A stretch of DNA of 23,373 nt, taken from assembly GCA_013153235.1 (NCBI GenBank), contig JAADEU010000113.1, forward strand, positions 1 to 23,373. The letters run 5' to 3'. Numbering within the stretch: position 1 is the stretch's first letter; every line of letters starts with the position of its first letter. The position numbers and the translations under genes were made by a program. This DNA comes from Aquificota bacterium. Lineage in GTDB: Bacteria; Aquificota; Aquificia; Aquificales; Hydrogenothermaceae. This document shows, in pieces, positions 1 through 6,729 of this stretch. The notes beneath the pieces are model-generated. The model searched no databases. It worked only from the letters and a program-made list of their open reading frames with translations, and was not told where the DNA came from.

Positions 1-99
1 CTCCGGAAAGCCCTTTTTTCTGAGCTTTTCCCCCAGCTCTTTCTCAAAGTAATCTTTTTTAGCAAGCAGTTTCAGTGCGTAGGTTTTAGCCTTTTCCAT
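1..99 (-). CDS. recX: RecX family regulatory protein, N-terminal fragment (cut by window edge)
   Basis: Reading leftward from an ATG at 99, an open frame of 33 codons runs off the window edge. It begins MEKAKTYALKLLAKKDYFEKE and continues through KLRKKGFPE. The pattern of a helical 'YALxLLAxKxxxExEL..KLxxKG' start is the classic first repeat of RecX, the small all-helical protein that binds RecA filaments and usually restrains them. It begins 3 nt after the stop of the pilT gene, and recA lies one gene further upstream, which fits RecX since recX commonly follows recA. The ribosome-binding site is poor and the gene is probably translated by coupling to pilT. Only the first domain is visible, so the rest of the protein cannot be judged. 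Confidence 0.75.
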   Translation of the reverse strand, partial: MEKAKTYALKLLAKKDYFEKELGEKLRKKGFPE

Positions 100-102
100 C
101 TA

Positions 103-1221
103 TCAGAAGCTGTTATCAAGGCCGTACATCCCTGCGTCGTACTCACCTGAGGAAACACCCTTGATTTTAAGGTCGAGGTCTGATGGGTTGGTTGCGTATG
201 CAAGGGCGTTTTCGTAGGAAATCCATCCTTTGTTGTATAGCTCCAGAATGGCCATATCAAATGTCTGCATTCCGTATTCAGAGTGACCTTTTTCCATCAG
301 CTCTGTGATTGTCTCAAACTTGTCAGGGTCTATGATTGCATCAAATACAGCACCTGTATTAATCAGTATCTCAACTGCAGGTACCAGACCTTCTGTATCT
401 TTCCTCGGTATCAGCCTCTGGGATATTACCGCCTTCAGTGTTGATGCTAGCATGATTCTGATGTGGTTCTGTGCCTCAAGGGGGAACATATCTATGATTC
501 TGTTCAGGGTGTCTTTAGCATCCTGTGTGTGGAGTGTGGAGAAGACGAGGTGTCCTGTTTCAGCTGCCCTGAGGGCTGTTTCGACGGTCTCTATATCCCT
601 CATCTCACCTACCATAATAACATCCGGGTCTTCCCTCAGTGCGGCCCTCAGTGCTGTGGCAAATGTTGTTGAGTCCAGCCCTATTTCCCTCTGTACGATG
701 TAGCTCTTTTTGTCGTGGAATACGTACTCGATAGGGTCCTCAATTGTTATTACCACATCTTCTCTGTTCTGGTTTCTGTAATCTATCATTGCTGCCAGTG
801 TTGTTGACTTACCTGTTCCGGTAGGACCTGTAACCAGAACCAGTCCCCTTTTCTCAAGGGCAATATCTGCAAGTTTCTGGGGTAGATGTAACTCGTCAAA
901 TGAGGGAATTTTTGTTTTCAGAATCCTGAATGCAAATGCGTAGGTACCCCTCTGCTTGTATATGTTTACCCTGAAACGGCTCACCCCGGGGATGGAGTAA
1001 GATATGTCTATCTCCCCTTTTCTAATGAGCTCTGCCTTTTTATTTTCGCTTTTTACAACGGTGTTTATAAAATTAACAACATCCTGTTCTTTTATCTTGC
1101 CGAAATGTTCTATGTCTGTAAGCTTCTTGTTAATCCGGAATACAGGATGCCTCCCGATTTTCAGGTGTATGTCTGTGGCATTCATATTTACCGCCTGGGT
1201 GAGAATCTCATTAAGGTCCAC
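103..1221 (-). CDS. pilT: Type IV pilus retraction ATPase PilT
   Basis: 372 residues, a normal PilT length. This hexameric cytoplasmic AAA-type ATPase drives pilus retraction (twitching, DNA uptake). The N-terminal PAS-like region contains NATDIHL (about 14-20). The ATPase core has Walker A GPTGTGKST (132-140), the Asp box ITIEDPIEY (158-166), Walker B ending DPDVIMVGEMRD (198-209) and the His box ETGHLVFSTLHT (221-232). The start is a GTG at 1221. It is preceded by GGGAGG about 9 nt upstream, which lies inside the end of recA, so the two genes overlap by 11 nt and are translationally coupled. No pilus structural gene is nearby. PilT rather than PilU or PilB is favoured by length and the AAETGHLVFSTLHT motif. 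Confidence 0.95.
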   Translation of the reverse strand: MDLNEILTQAVNMNATDIHLKIGRHPVFRINKKLTDIEHFGKIKEQDVVNFINTVVKSENKKAELIRKGEIDISYSIPGVSRFRVNIYKQRGTYAFAFRILKTKIPSFDELHLPQKLADIALEKRGLVLVTGPTGTGKSTTLAAMIDYRNQNREDVVITIEDPIEYVFHDKKSYIVQREIGLDSTTFATALRAALREDPDVIMVGEMRDIETVETALRAAETGHLVFSTLHTQDAKDTLNRIIDMFPLEAQNHIRIMLASTLKAVISQRLIPRKDTEGLVPAVEILINTGAVFDAIIDPDKFETITELMEKGHSEYGMQTFDMAILELYNKGWISYENALAYATNPSDLDLKIKGVSSGEYDAGMYGLDNSF

Positions 1222-2224
1222 CTGATATCGCCTCCCTTATTTTTTGTTCTATCTCTTCCATAATTTCGGGGTTTTGCTTGAGGAATTCCCTTGCTTTTTC
1301 CCTCCCCTGACCGATTTTCATATCGCCGTATGAGTACCATGCTCCACTTTTCTTAATCAGTCCAAGTTCTTCACCAAGGTCGAGGATTTCACCCTCTTTG
1401 GATATTCCTTCTCCGTATATAACATCAAATTCGGCCTCTTTGAATGGAGGTGCAAGTTTGTTTTTTACAACCTTTACCTTTACCCTGCTTCCAACTTTTT
1501 CACCGCTGTCCTTTATGTCCTTTTTCCTGACCTCAAGTCTCATGTCTGCAAAGAACTTAATTGCCCTTCCACCTGTTGTGGTTTCAGGGTTTCCAAACAT
1601 AACCCCGACCTTTTCCCTTATCTGGTTTATCAGAACAAGGGCTGTATTGGACTTATTTACCGCCCCTTTCAGTACCCTCATCGCCTTCGACATCAGCCTT
1701 GCGTGGAGCCCTACATTTGAGTCCTCAATATCCCCTTCCAGCTCCGCCTTTGGTACCAGTGCAGCAACAGAGTCTATGATAACCACATCAACAGCACCGC
1801 TTCTTATCAGTGTTTCTGCTATCTCAAGAGCCTGTTCACCGTAATCAGGCTGGGAAACAATAAGGTCCTCTATGTTTACACCTATTGCCTTTGCGTATTT
1901 AGGGTCAAATGCATGCTCCGCATCTATGAATACGGCCTTACCGCCCCTTTTCTGTGCTTCGGCAATAAGGTGGAGCGTGAGGGTTGTTTTACCTGATGAT
2001 TCCGGCCCGTATATCTCTGTAACCCTTCCCCTGGGTATACCTCCTATCCCTGTGGCAAGGTCAAGGGTCAGGGAACCGGAGGGTATGGCCTCTACAGATT
2101 TTATGGCCTCGGAGGACAGGGTCATAACAGACCCTTTACCGAACCTCTTTTCTATCTGTGCAAGGGCACTTTCAAGAGCCTTTCTTTTTGCTTCAAGCTC
2201 TTTCTGGTCTACAGCTTCACTCAT
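1211..2224 (-). CDS. recA: Recombinase RecA
   Basis: 337 residues. RecA is a DNA-dependent ATPase that forms filaments on single-stranded DNA and catalyses strand exchange. Visible motifs are Walker A GPESSGKT (73-80), Walker B VVIIDSVAAL (147-156), and the L2 region LINQIREKVGVMFGNPETT leading into TGGRAIKFF (about 198-225). The C-terminus is short and ends REAISGGP, without the long acidic tail of the E. coli protein. The start ATG overlaps the gatC stop as TAATG, so expression is coupled to gatC. No LexA-type box is evident, because the gene has no upstream gap of its own. The end overlaps pilT. Confidence 0.98.
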   Translation of the reverse strand: MSEAVDQKELEAKRKALESALAQIEKRFGKGSVMTLSSEAIKSVEAIPSGSLTLDLATGIGGIPRGRVTEIYGPESSGKTTLTLHLIAEAQKRGGKAVFIDAEHAFDPKYAKAIGVNIEDLIVSQPDYGEQALEIAETLIRSGAVDVVIIDSVAALVPKAELEGDIEDSNVGLHARLMSKAMRVLKGAVNKSNTALVLINQIREKVGVMFGNPETTTGGRAIKFFADMRLEVRKKDIKDSGEKVGSRVKVKVVKNKLAPPFKEAEFDVIYGEGISKEGEILDLGEELGLIKKSGAWYSYGDMKIGQGREKAREFLKQNPEIMEEIEQKIREAISGGP

Positions 2225-2535
2225 TAAGATGATGCCTCCTTGATTTGCTCAGCAGATACAACCCTCGGGACGACAAAGAATCCATTCTCTGCCTGAGGGG
2301 CGTTTGACAGGGCCTCCTGATTTGAGAGGCCTTCCCCAGGGATATCGTCCCTCATAGGGGCTTCCTGCTGGTTTAATTCATAAAAAGGTAATATATTTTC
2401 TGTGTCCAGTTCTTCAAGTTTTTCTATAAACTTTAAAATGTCAGACAGCTGAACCGAGAAAAGCTCAATCTCTTCCTCTGTCAGCTGGAGTTTTGAAAGC
2501 TGGGCAACCTTAATAACCGTTTCTTTATCTATCAT
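2224..2535 (-). CDS. gatC: Asp/Glu-tRNA amidotransferase subunit C (GatC)
   Basis: 103 residues, typical for GatC. This small helical subunit wraps around GatA and stabilises the GatCAB complex, which converts Glu-tRNA(Gln) or Asp-tRNA(Asn) to the amidated forms. The N-terminal helices read KVAQLSKLQLTEEEI and FSVQLSDILKFIEKLEELD. The C-terminal half carries the family pattern LPFYELNQQEAPMRDD followed by NAPQAENGFFVVPRVV. It is the first gene of a gatC-recA-pilT-recX string. The ATG at 2535 has GGGG about 7 nt upstream. Neither gatA nor gatB is in this window. Confidence 0.95.
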   Translation of the reverse strand: MIDKETVIKVAQLSKLQLTEEEIELFSVQLSDILKFIEKLEELDTENILPFYELNQQEAPMRDDIPGEGLSNQEALSNAPQAENGFFVVPRVVSAEQIKEASS

Positions 2536-2619
2536 TTTTTACCCCGATATATTTTTTCGTCTGTATTCATTTTACCATTATTTTTACCTTTCGGCCTCTG
2601 TTTTGCTTTGTGTAAGTGT

Positions 2620-2648
2620 TTGAAAAATATAGAAAATTAAAATTTAAA
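2620..2648 (+). promoter_or_regulatory. Candidate promoter for a plus-strand small RNA
   Basis: TTGAAA at 2620-2625, a 17-nt spacer, then TTTAAA at 2643-2648. The -35 box is good and the -10 box is mediocre. It points into a gap with no gene on that strand but with a complete intrinsic terminator about 110 nt downstream. The sequence is AT-rich, so chance occurrence is possible. Confidence 0.3.
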
Positions 2649-2654
2649 AACCTA

Positions 2655-2787
2655 ATAATCCATTTTTATGATGAAAATCATTCCTAATAAGGAATCGTTA
2701 CTATATATTAGAAGTACCCTAAGTTAGCATCCCCCTCCCTCCCCCTCCATTTCCTGCGGGTCCAAAAGACCCGCCTTTTTATTTTTT
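2655..2787 (+). ncRNA. Candidate small RNA with anti-Shine-Dalgarno C-rich run
   Basis: No protein frame of interest was seen here. On the plus strand the segment contains, in order: a stem ATGAT/ATCAT closed by a GAAA tetraloop (2668-2681); a stem ATTCC/GGAAT with a 6-nt loop (2680-2695); an 18-nt pyrimidine run of only C and T (2731-2748) carrying CCTCC three times; and a terminator hairpin with U-tract (2756-2787). CCTCC is the complement of the ribosome-binding GGAGG. Both neighbouring genes, gatC and topA, are on the other strand, so a plus-strand terminator here has no protein gene to serve. This is what suggests an independent RNA. Transcription is inferred, not shown. Confidence 0.35.
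2756..2787 (+). terminator. Intrinsic terminator pointing along the plus strand
   Basis: A perfect 7-bp stem GCGGGTC/GACCCGC (2756-2762 with 2768-2774) has a CAAAA loop and is followed by CTTTTTATTTTTT. The U-tract is present only when read on the plus strand. On the minus strand, where topA ends at 2779, the hairpin is followed by a G/A-rich run and no T's. The T-tract overlaps the last codons of topA in antisense. Confidence 0.65.
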
Positions 2788-4818
2788 ACGCCGTTTTTTG
2801 AAATAACTGCTGAGCCATTTCAGGGCTTTTTCCGGCTGGTCAATAAGGTCTTCCCTTCCATTTTTTATCAGAACAGCCTTCTGTTTCTCCGATAGCTGGT
2901 ATGTTTTCATTGCCTCTTTTTTGGCTTTGTTTATCCATTTCTTGATTTTTTCCCTGTCTTCAAGGACCTCAGGGGGCAGTTTCAGACCTGTTTTTTCTGC
3001 AAGGGACTTTGCATAGGCTATCTGCTTTTCTGTAGGTCTGGTTTCCTTGTGCTGGTCTATGAATTTTTTCAGCTCTTCAGGGTTATCCAATATGTCTGAT
3101 ATATCCTTGCCGTGTTTCTTTGCCAGGTCAAGGGCATAGTCCAGCATCTTTTTGGAGATTACTGCCTGACCGGAGGACTGGGTTTTCTGATAAAGCTCCT
3201 TTACAAACTCCTTCCAGTCCTTTTTCTTCTGTTCCACGTAGTCCAGAAACTCTTCCATTCTCTTGGTAAAGTCGTAATCCACCACCCAGTGGTACTTCTT
3301 GTCAAGGTAATCAATAAGTTCGTAGGCTGCCTGTGTGGGTTTCAGGGCGTTTCCTTCTTTTACAACATAGCCCCTGTCTTTTATGGTTTTCATTATGGTT
3401 GCGTATGTGGAAGGTCTTCCGATACCCAGTTCTTCCAGTTTCTTGACCAGTGAACCCTCTGTGTACCTTGGGGGTGGTTTTGTCCATTTTTCCTCAAGCT
3501 TCTGGGACAGTTTTTTGACTTTTTCGCCTTTTTCAAGGGGTGGTAGCTTCTGGGACTCCTCTTTATCCTCGATGTTATACAGTTTTTTGTATCCTTCAAA
3601 TACCAGAACGGAGCCTGTTGTTTTGAATCTGTAGCCCTTTATATCAAACAGTGCTGTTGTTCTTTCGTAAATGGCCTCTTTCATCTGGGATGCGATGGTC
3701 CTCTGGTAAATCAGTCTCAGCAGTTTAAAGTGGTCCTCTGTCAGACCTTTTTCCTGGATAAGCTGTTTCTGTTTTTCCAGGGGTACGAAGTTTGTGATTC
3801 TGATTGCCTCGTGGGCATCTGCCTGTGTATTTTTGGACCTGTATTTTTTTGCCCGTGGTGGAAGGTATTCCTGTCCAAACTGCTCCTTTATGAAGCTTCT
3901 TATTTTTTTAATTGCCTCATCTGATATCCTCACACTGTCTGTTCTGTGGTATGTGATAAGACCGTTTTCAAAAAGGTCCTGGGCAAGCATCATCGTTTTT
4001 TCAGGTGAGAATCTGAGCTGGGCGTTTGCGGTCTGCTGGAGGACCGATGTTGTGAATGGGGGTTTAGGGGACTGTTTTACCTGTTTTTTCTGTACTTCTA
4101 TTACTGTGGCGTACTGCTCCTGTTTTATGTCCGAATAAATCTTTTCTGCAAGTTCTCTGTCTTCAAGTCTCTGTTTTTCGTAAAAGGCTGTAAACTGGAT
4201 ACCTTCTTTTTCCAGAATTGCTGAAAGCACATAATAGGGTGTTGGTTTAAATGCCTGTATCTCCCTTTCCCTTTCAACAACCAGTCTTACAGCAGGAGAC
4301 TGAACCCTTCCTACAGAGAACCTTCCACCTATCTCTTTTGAGGCTATAGGGGAGAGTATGTAACCAACGATTCTGTCCCCTACCCTTCTGCCCAGGAAGG
4401 CATCAAACAGACCGAAATTCGTCTCCTCAAATTTCGGGGCTTTTTTTATTACCTCTTTAATGTGTTTTGGTGTAATCTCGTGGAATTCTGCCCGTTTGAT
4501 TTCCTTTGCTTTCTTTTTCAGTTCGTCGTACATAAAGTATCCAATTGCATAACCCTCCCTGTCAGGGTCTGTGGCTATAAAAACCTCTGCATTTTCTGCG
4601 AGTTTTTTGATTTCCGACAGTATTTTCCTGTGGTTTGGGGATTTAATCACAAACTTTGGTTTGAAGCTTTTAAGGTCAACCCCCATCTCCTTCTCTGGAA
4701 GGTCCTTAAAATGACCTATTGTTGCCTTGACAGAGAAATCCTTTCCCAGGAATTTCTGAATTTCCCTTGCCTTTTTTGGAGATTCAACAATTACTATTTT
4801 TTTTGTTTTTCCTGACAT
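2779..4818 (-). CDS. topA: DNA topoisomerase I (type IA), zinc-finger-free
   Basis: 679 residues. The enzyme relaxes negative supercoils through a 5'-phosphotyrosine intermediate. The TOPRIM domain has the catalytic Glu in VIVESPKK (E12) and the acidic pair in ATDPDREG (D84, D86). Other core motifs are GRFSVGRVQSPAVRLV (165-180), PPFTTSVLQQ (253-262), the active-site segment ITYHRTDS with Tyr290, and GIGRPSTYATI (465-475). The C-terminal part from about 555 has no cysteine and so no Zn-ribbon. Instead it shows three degenerate 35-40-residue helical units (see findings). The ATG lies 4 nt after the queC stop, and that stop codon TAG sits inside the ribosome-binding sequence AGGTAGG. Confidence 0.95.
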   Translation of the reverse strand: MSGKTKKIVIVESPKKAREIQKFLGKDFSVKATIGHFKDLPEKEMGVDLKSFKPKFVIKSPNHRKILSEIKKLAENAEVFIATDPDREGYAIGYFMYDELKKKAKEIKRAEFHEITPKHIKEVIKKAPKFEETNFGLFDAFLGRRVGDRIVGYILSPIASKEIGGRFSVGRVQSPAVRLVVEREREIQAFKPTPYYVLSAILEKEGIQFTAFYEKQRLEDRELAEKIYSDIKQEQYATVIEVQKKQVKQSPKPPFTTSVLQQTANAQLRFSPEKTMMLAQDLFENGLITYHRTDSVRISDEAIKKIRSFIKEQFGQEYLPPRAKKYRSKNTQADAHEAIRITNFVPLEKQKQLIQEKGLTEDHFKLLRLIYQRTIASQMKEAIYERTTALFDIKGYRFKTTGSVLVFEGYKKLYNIEDKEESQKLPPLEKGEKVKKLSQKLEEKWTKPPPRYTEGSLVKKLEELGIGRPSTYATIMKTIKDRGYVVKEGNALKPTQAAYELIDYLDKKYHWVVDYDFTKRMEEFLDYVEQKKKDWKEFVKELYQKTQSSGQAVISKKMLDYALDLAKKHGKDISDILDNPEELKKFIDQHKETRPTEKQIAYAKSLAEKTGLKLPPEVLEDREKIKKWINKAKKEAMKTYQLSEKQKAVLIKNGREDLIDQPEKALKWLSSYFKKRRKK

Positions 4819-4822
4819 TTAC

Positions 4823-5506
4823 CTACCTTTTTATCTTTTTTATTGGGTCTTCAATACCTGCTGCCTTAAAGGCCTCTTCCCTCTGTCTGCATGTTGCACA
4901 CTCACCGCACGGTGGAAGTGTGCCCCTGTAGCAGGAGTATGTTATTTCATAAGGCACGCCGAGTTCAAGCCCTGTTTTTAGAACATCGGCTTTTGTCATA
5001 CCCAGAAATGGAGACCATACAGTAATCCTGTTTTTCTTTTTTGCAACCATCACAGATGAAGCATTTATGGCGGCCTCTGCTGCAGATACAAATTCTGCCC
5101 TGCAGTCAGGGTATGGGCTGTCTACAGAGTGTACCCCTATTCCTATGTTTTCTATTTCGTAGATATCTGCAAATGATGCAGCCACCGCAAGGAAATTAAG
5201 GTTCCTCATAGGAACGGTGGTCACAGGTGGCTGGTCCGGATATTCCTCCGATGGTATTTCAACATTTTCGTCTGTAAGGGCTGAGCCTTCTATTCCCCTG
5301 AGATGTGGTACTTCAACGATAAGGTGTTTTTCAACACCTGCCCTTTCTGTAAGTTTTTTTGCAAAATCAAGCTCTATCCTGTGTTTCTGGCCGTAATCAA
5401 AGGATATGGCGTATACCTTCTCGAAATATTTTTTTGCAAGCCACAGGAGGGTTGCACTGTCCATTCCTCCAGATACCAGAACTATTATGCTACCGGACCG
5501 CCTCAT
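4823..5506 (-). CDS. queC: 7-cyano-7-deazaguanine synthase QueC
   Basis: 227 residues, the usual size. QueC converts 7-carboxy-7-deazaguanine to preQ0 with ATP and ammonia, in queuosine tRNA modification. The PP-loop is SGGMDS (12-17). FDYGQKHRIEL follows at 36-46. The C-terminal zinc site is C192 with C200, C203 and C206 in SCYRGTLPPCGECATC. The start ATG overlaps the end of the bactofilin gene by 17 nt. GGAG lies only 1-2 nt before the ATG, which is unusually close, so initiation is probably coupled to bactofilin translation. No other queuosine gene is nearby, so it appears embedded in an operon of mixed function. Confidence 0.95.
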   Translation of the reverse strand: MRRSGSIIVLVSGGMDSATLLWLAKKYFEKVYAISFDYGQKHRIELDFAKKLTERAGVEKHLIVEVPHLRGIEGSALTDENVEIPSEEYPDQPPVTTVPMRNLNFLAVAASFADIYEIENIGIGVHSVDSPYPDCRAEFVSAAEAAINASSVMVAKKKNRITVWSPFLGMTKADVLKTGLELGVPYEITYSCYRGTLPPCGECATCRQREEAFKAAGIEDPIKKIKR

Positions 5507-5897
5507 TCTCCTGCTGAACCTCTATTTTTTTTATTTTTCCTGTTTTGAGCTTTGCAGTTCCTTCTAAAGTCCCTTTTGGCTCTACCATTATCTCATTATA
5601 CGCTATTTCTCCTGTGATTCTTCCTCCAGAAAGAACCTCAATACTGTCGGCATCGATGTTTCCCTCTATGTATCCCTTTACTATGACCTTATCAGAACGG
5701 ACTGTTCCCTTTACCCTGCCCTTTTTTCCCACAGTTACTATTTTTTCACAGAATATATTTCCCTCAACCTCTCCATCAATGTGTACAGAACCGGAAAATT
5801 TCAGTTCTCCTTTTATTGTTGAGCCTTCACTGATGATTGTTGTGCCTCCAGAATTAGCTGGAGGTTGGCCGTTATCCCTTTTATCAAAGATTCCCAT
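5490..5897 (-). CDS. Bactofilin family cytoskeletal protein
   Basis: 135 residues. Bactofilins polymerise without nucleotide into filaments that position cell-wall enzymes. After a short polar N-terminal tail (about 1-20), residues 21-120 form the repetitive right-handed beta-helix, with regularly spaced Gly, Val and Ile as in IKGELKFSGSVHIDGEVEGN. The C-terminal tail is charged (KTGKIKKIEV). The ATG at 5897 has a strong AAGGAGAGG about 8 nt upstream, although this places the first 85 nt of the gene inside the end of the M23 peptidase gene in another frame. The pairing mirrors the csd1-ccmA arrangement known in Helicobacter, where the bactofilin works with an M23 endopeptidase to set cell curvature. 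Queuosine synthase follows with a 17-nt overlap. Confidence 0.9.
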   Translation of the reverse strand: MGIFDKRDNGQPPANSGGTTIISEGSTIKGELKFSGSVHIDGEVEGNIFCEKIVTVGKKGRVKGTVRSDKVIVKGYIEGNIDADSIEVLSGGRITGEIAYNEIMVEPKGTLEGTAKLKTGKIKKIEVQQENEAVR

Positions 5898-6727
5898 TTT
5901 ACATGCCTCTCCTTTTCAAAAATCTGTCTGTAGTTTTCAAGTTTCCATTTTATAAAATTGACAGGGTTCAGTGGCCTTTGCAAGTACCTGACCTCGTAAT
6001 GCAGATGTGGACCGTTTATCAGTCCTGTACTCCCTGAGTATCCTATCAGCTGACCCTTTTCAACATAATCCCCGGTTTTTACCTTTATTCTGCTCAGATG
6101 ACCGTAAAGGGTTTTGAAGCCGTAATTATGCTGGATAATAATCAGCTTTCCGTAATTTCCCTTCTTACCTGCATACTCAACAAGTCCCCTTGCCGTAGCA
6201 TAAACAGGGGTTCCCCATTTTGCCCTCAAATCAACCCCAGGGTGGAAATCCCTTTTTCCGTTTACCGGATGTTTTCTGTATCCGAAACGGCTGGTAACCA
6301 CGGTGGTTTTCAGGGGTGAACCGTTCGGTATGTTTTTAAACAGGTAGTATATCTGCCCTGATGTGAGGGTGAGTTTTTCCAGTCTCTGGTTTATGTCTGT
6401 TTTTTCTTCAGGTTTGAGACCTATCATCTCCTCGATATTTTTCACCTTCTGGGTCAGCTGCTGGAGCTGGGATGTCTGCTGTTCTATACTTTTTTTCAGG
6501 GCTATTTTCTCTTTTGTGAGCCTGAGGGTAAGCTCTGTCAGTTCCTCTTTCTTCTCTGTTAATCGGGAAACCTCCCTGACAAGGAAGTATATTATCAGTG
6601 AACTGGATACGATAAAAAACAGCAAAAATCCAACAAAGTACAGGAAATACTTTTTTACGATTTGTTTTAATGTGTACTGTTTAACACCGTTTACATCGTG
6701 AATGGTTATTGTAAATTTATCCCGCAT
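5813..6727 (-). CDS. M23 family peptidase, membrane-anchored (Csd1/MepM-like)
   Basis: 304 residues. It is probably a periplasmic D,D-endopeptidase trimming peptidoglycan crosslinks. Layout: a cytoplasmic start (1-25), one membrane helix (about 27-50, LYFVGFLLFFIVSSSLIIYF), a coiled coil (about 52-105) and an M23 LytM domain (about 140-258). Zinc ligands are present: H162 and D166 in FHPGVDLRA, and H243 in GPHLHYEV. A further His is H210 in LYGHLS. The catalytic set therefore looks complete. A roughly 45-residue C-terminal tail follows. Its last 27 or so codons are shared with the start of the bactofilin gene in another frame. The start lies 2 nt after the prfB stop and lacks a good ribosome-binding site, so coupling to prfB is likely. 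Confidence 0.92.
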   Translation of the reverse strand: MRDKFTITIHDVNGVKQYTLKQIVKKYFLYFVGFLLFFIVSSSLIIYFLVREVSRLTEKKEELTELTLRLTKEKIALKKSIEQQTSQLQQLTQKVKNIEEMIGLKPEEKTDINQRLEKLTLTSGQIYYLFKNIPNGSPLKTTVVTSRFGYRKHPVNGKRDFHPGVDLRAKWGTPVYATARGLVEYAGKKGNYGKLIIIQHNYGFKTLYGHLSRIKVKTGDYVEKGQLIGYSGSTGLINGPHLHYEVRYLQRPLNPVNFIKWKLENYRQIFEKERHVKWESLIKGITANLQLILEAQQSSVKAQQ

Positions 6728-6729
6728 AA

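Noticed and set aside
1398..1844. 148-residue Ser/Pro-rich open frame on the plus strand
   Set aside because: It is antisense to recA and its Ser/Thr/Phe-rich composition is that of a complementary-strand shadow.
2536..2778. tRNA or riboswitch in the topA-gatC gap
   Set aside because: No cloverleaf, CCA end or known riboswitch core could be recognised; only the short hairpins and terminator are supported.
5813..5897. Frameshift or assembly error joining M23 peptidase and bactofilin
   Set aside because: The bactofilin has its own ATG with a strong ribosome-binding site, and both proteins are of normal length; an overlap explains the data.
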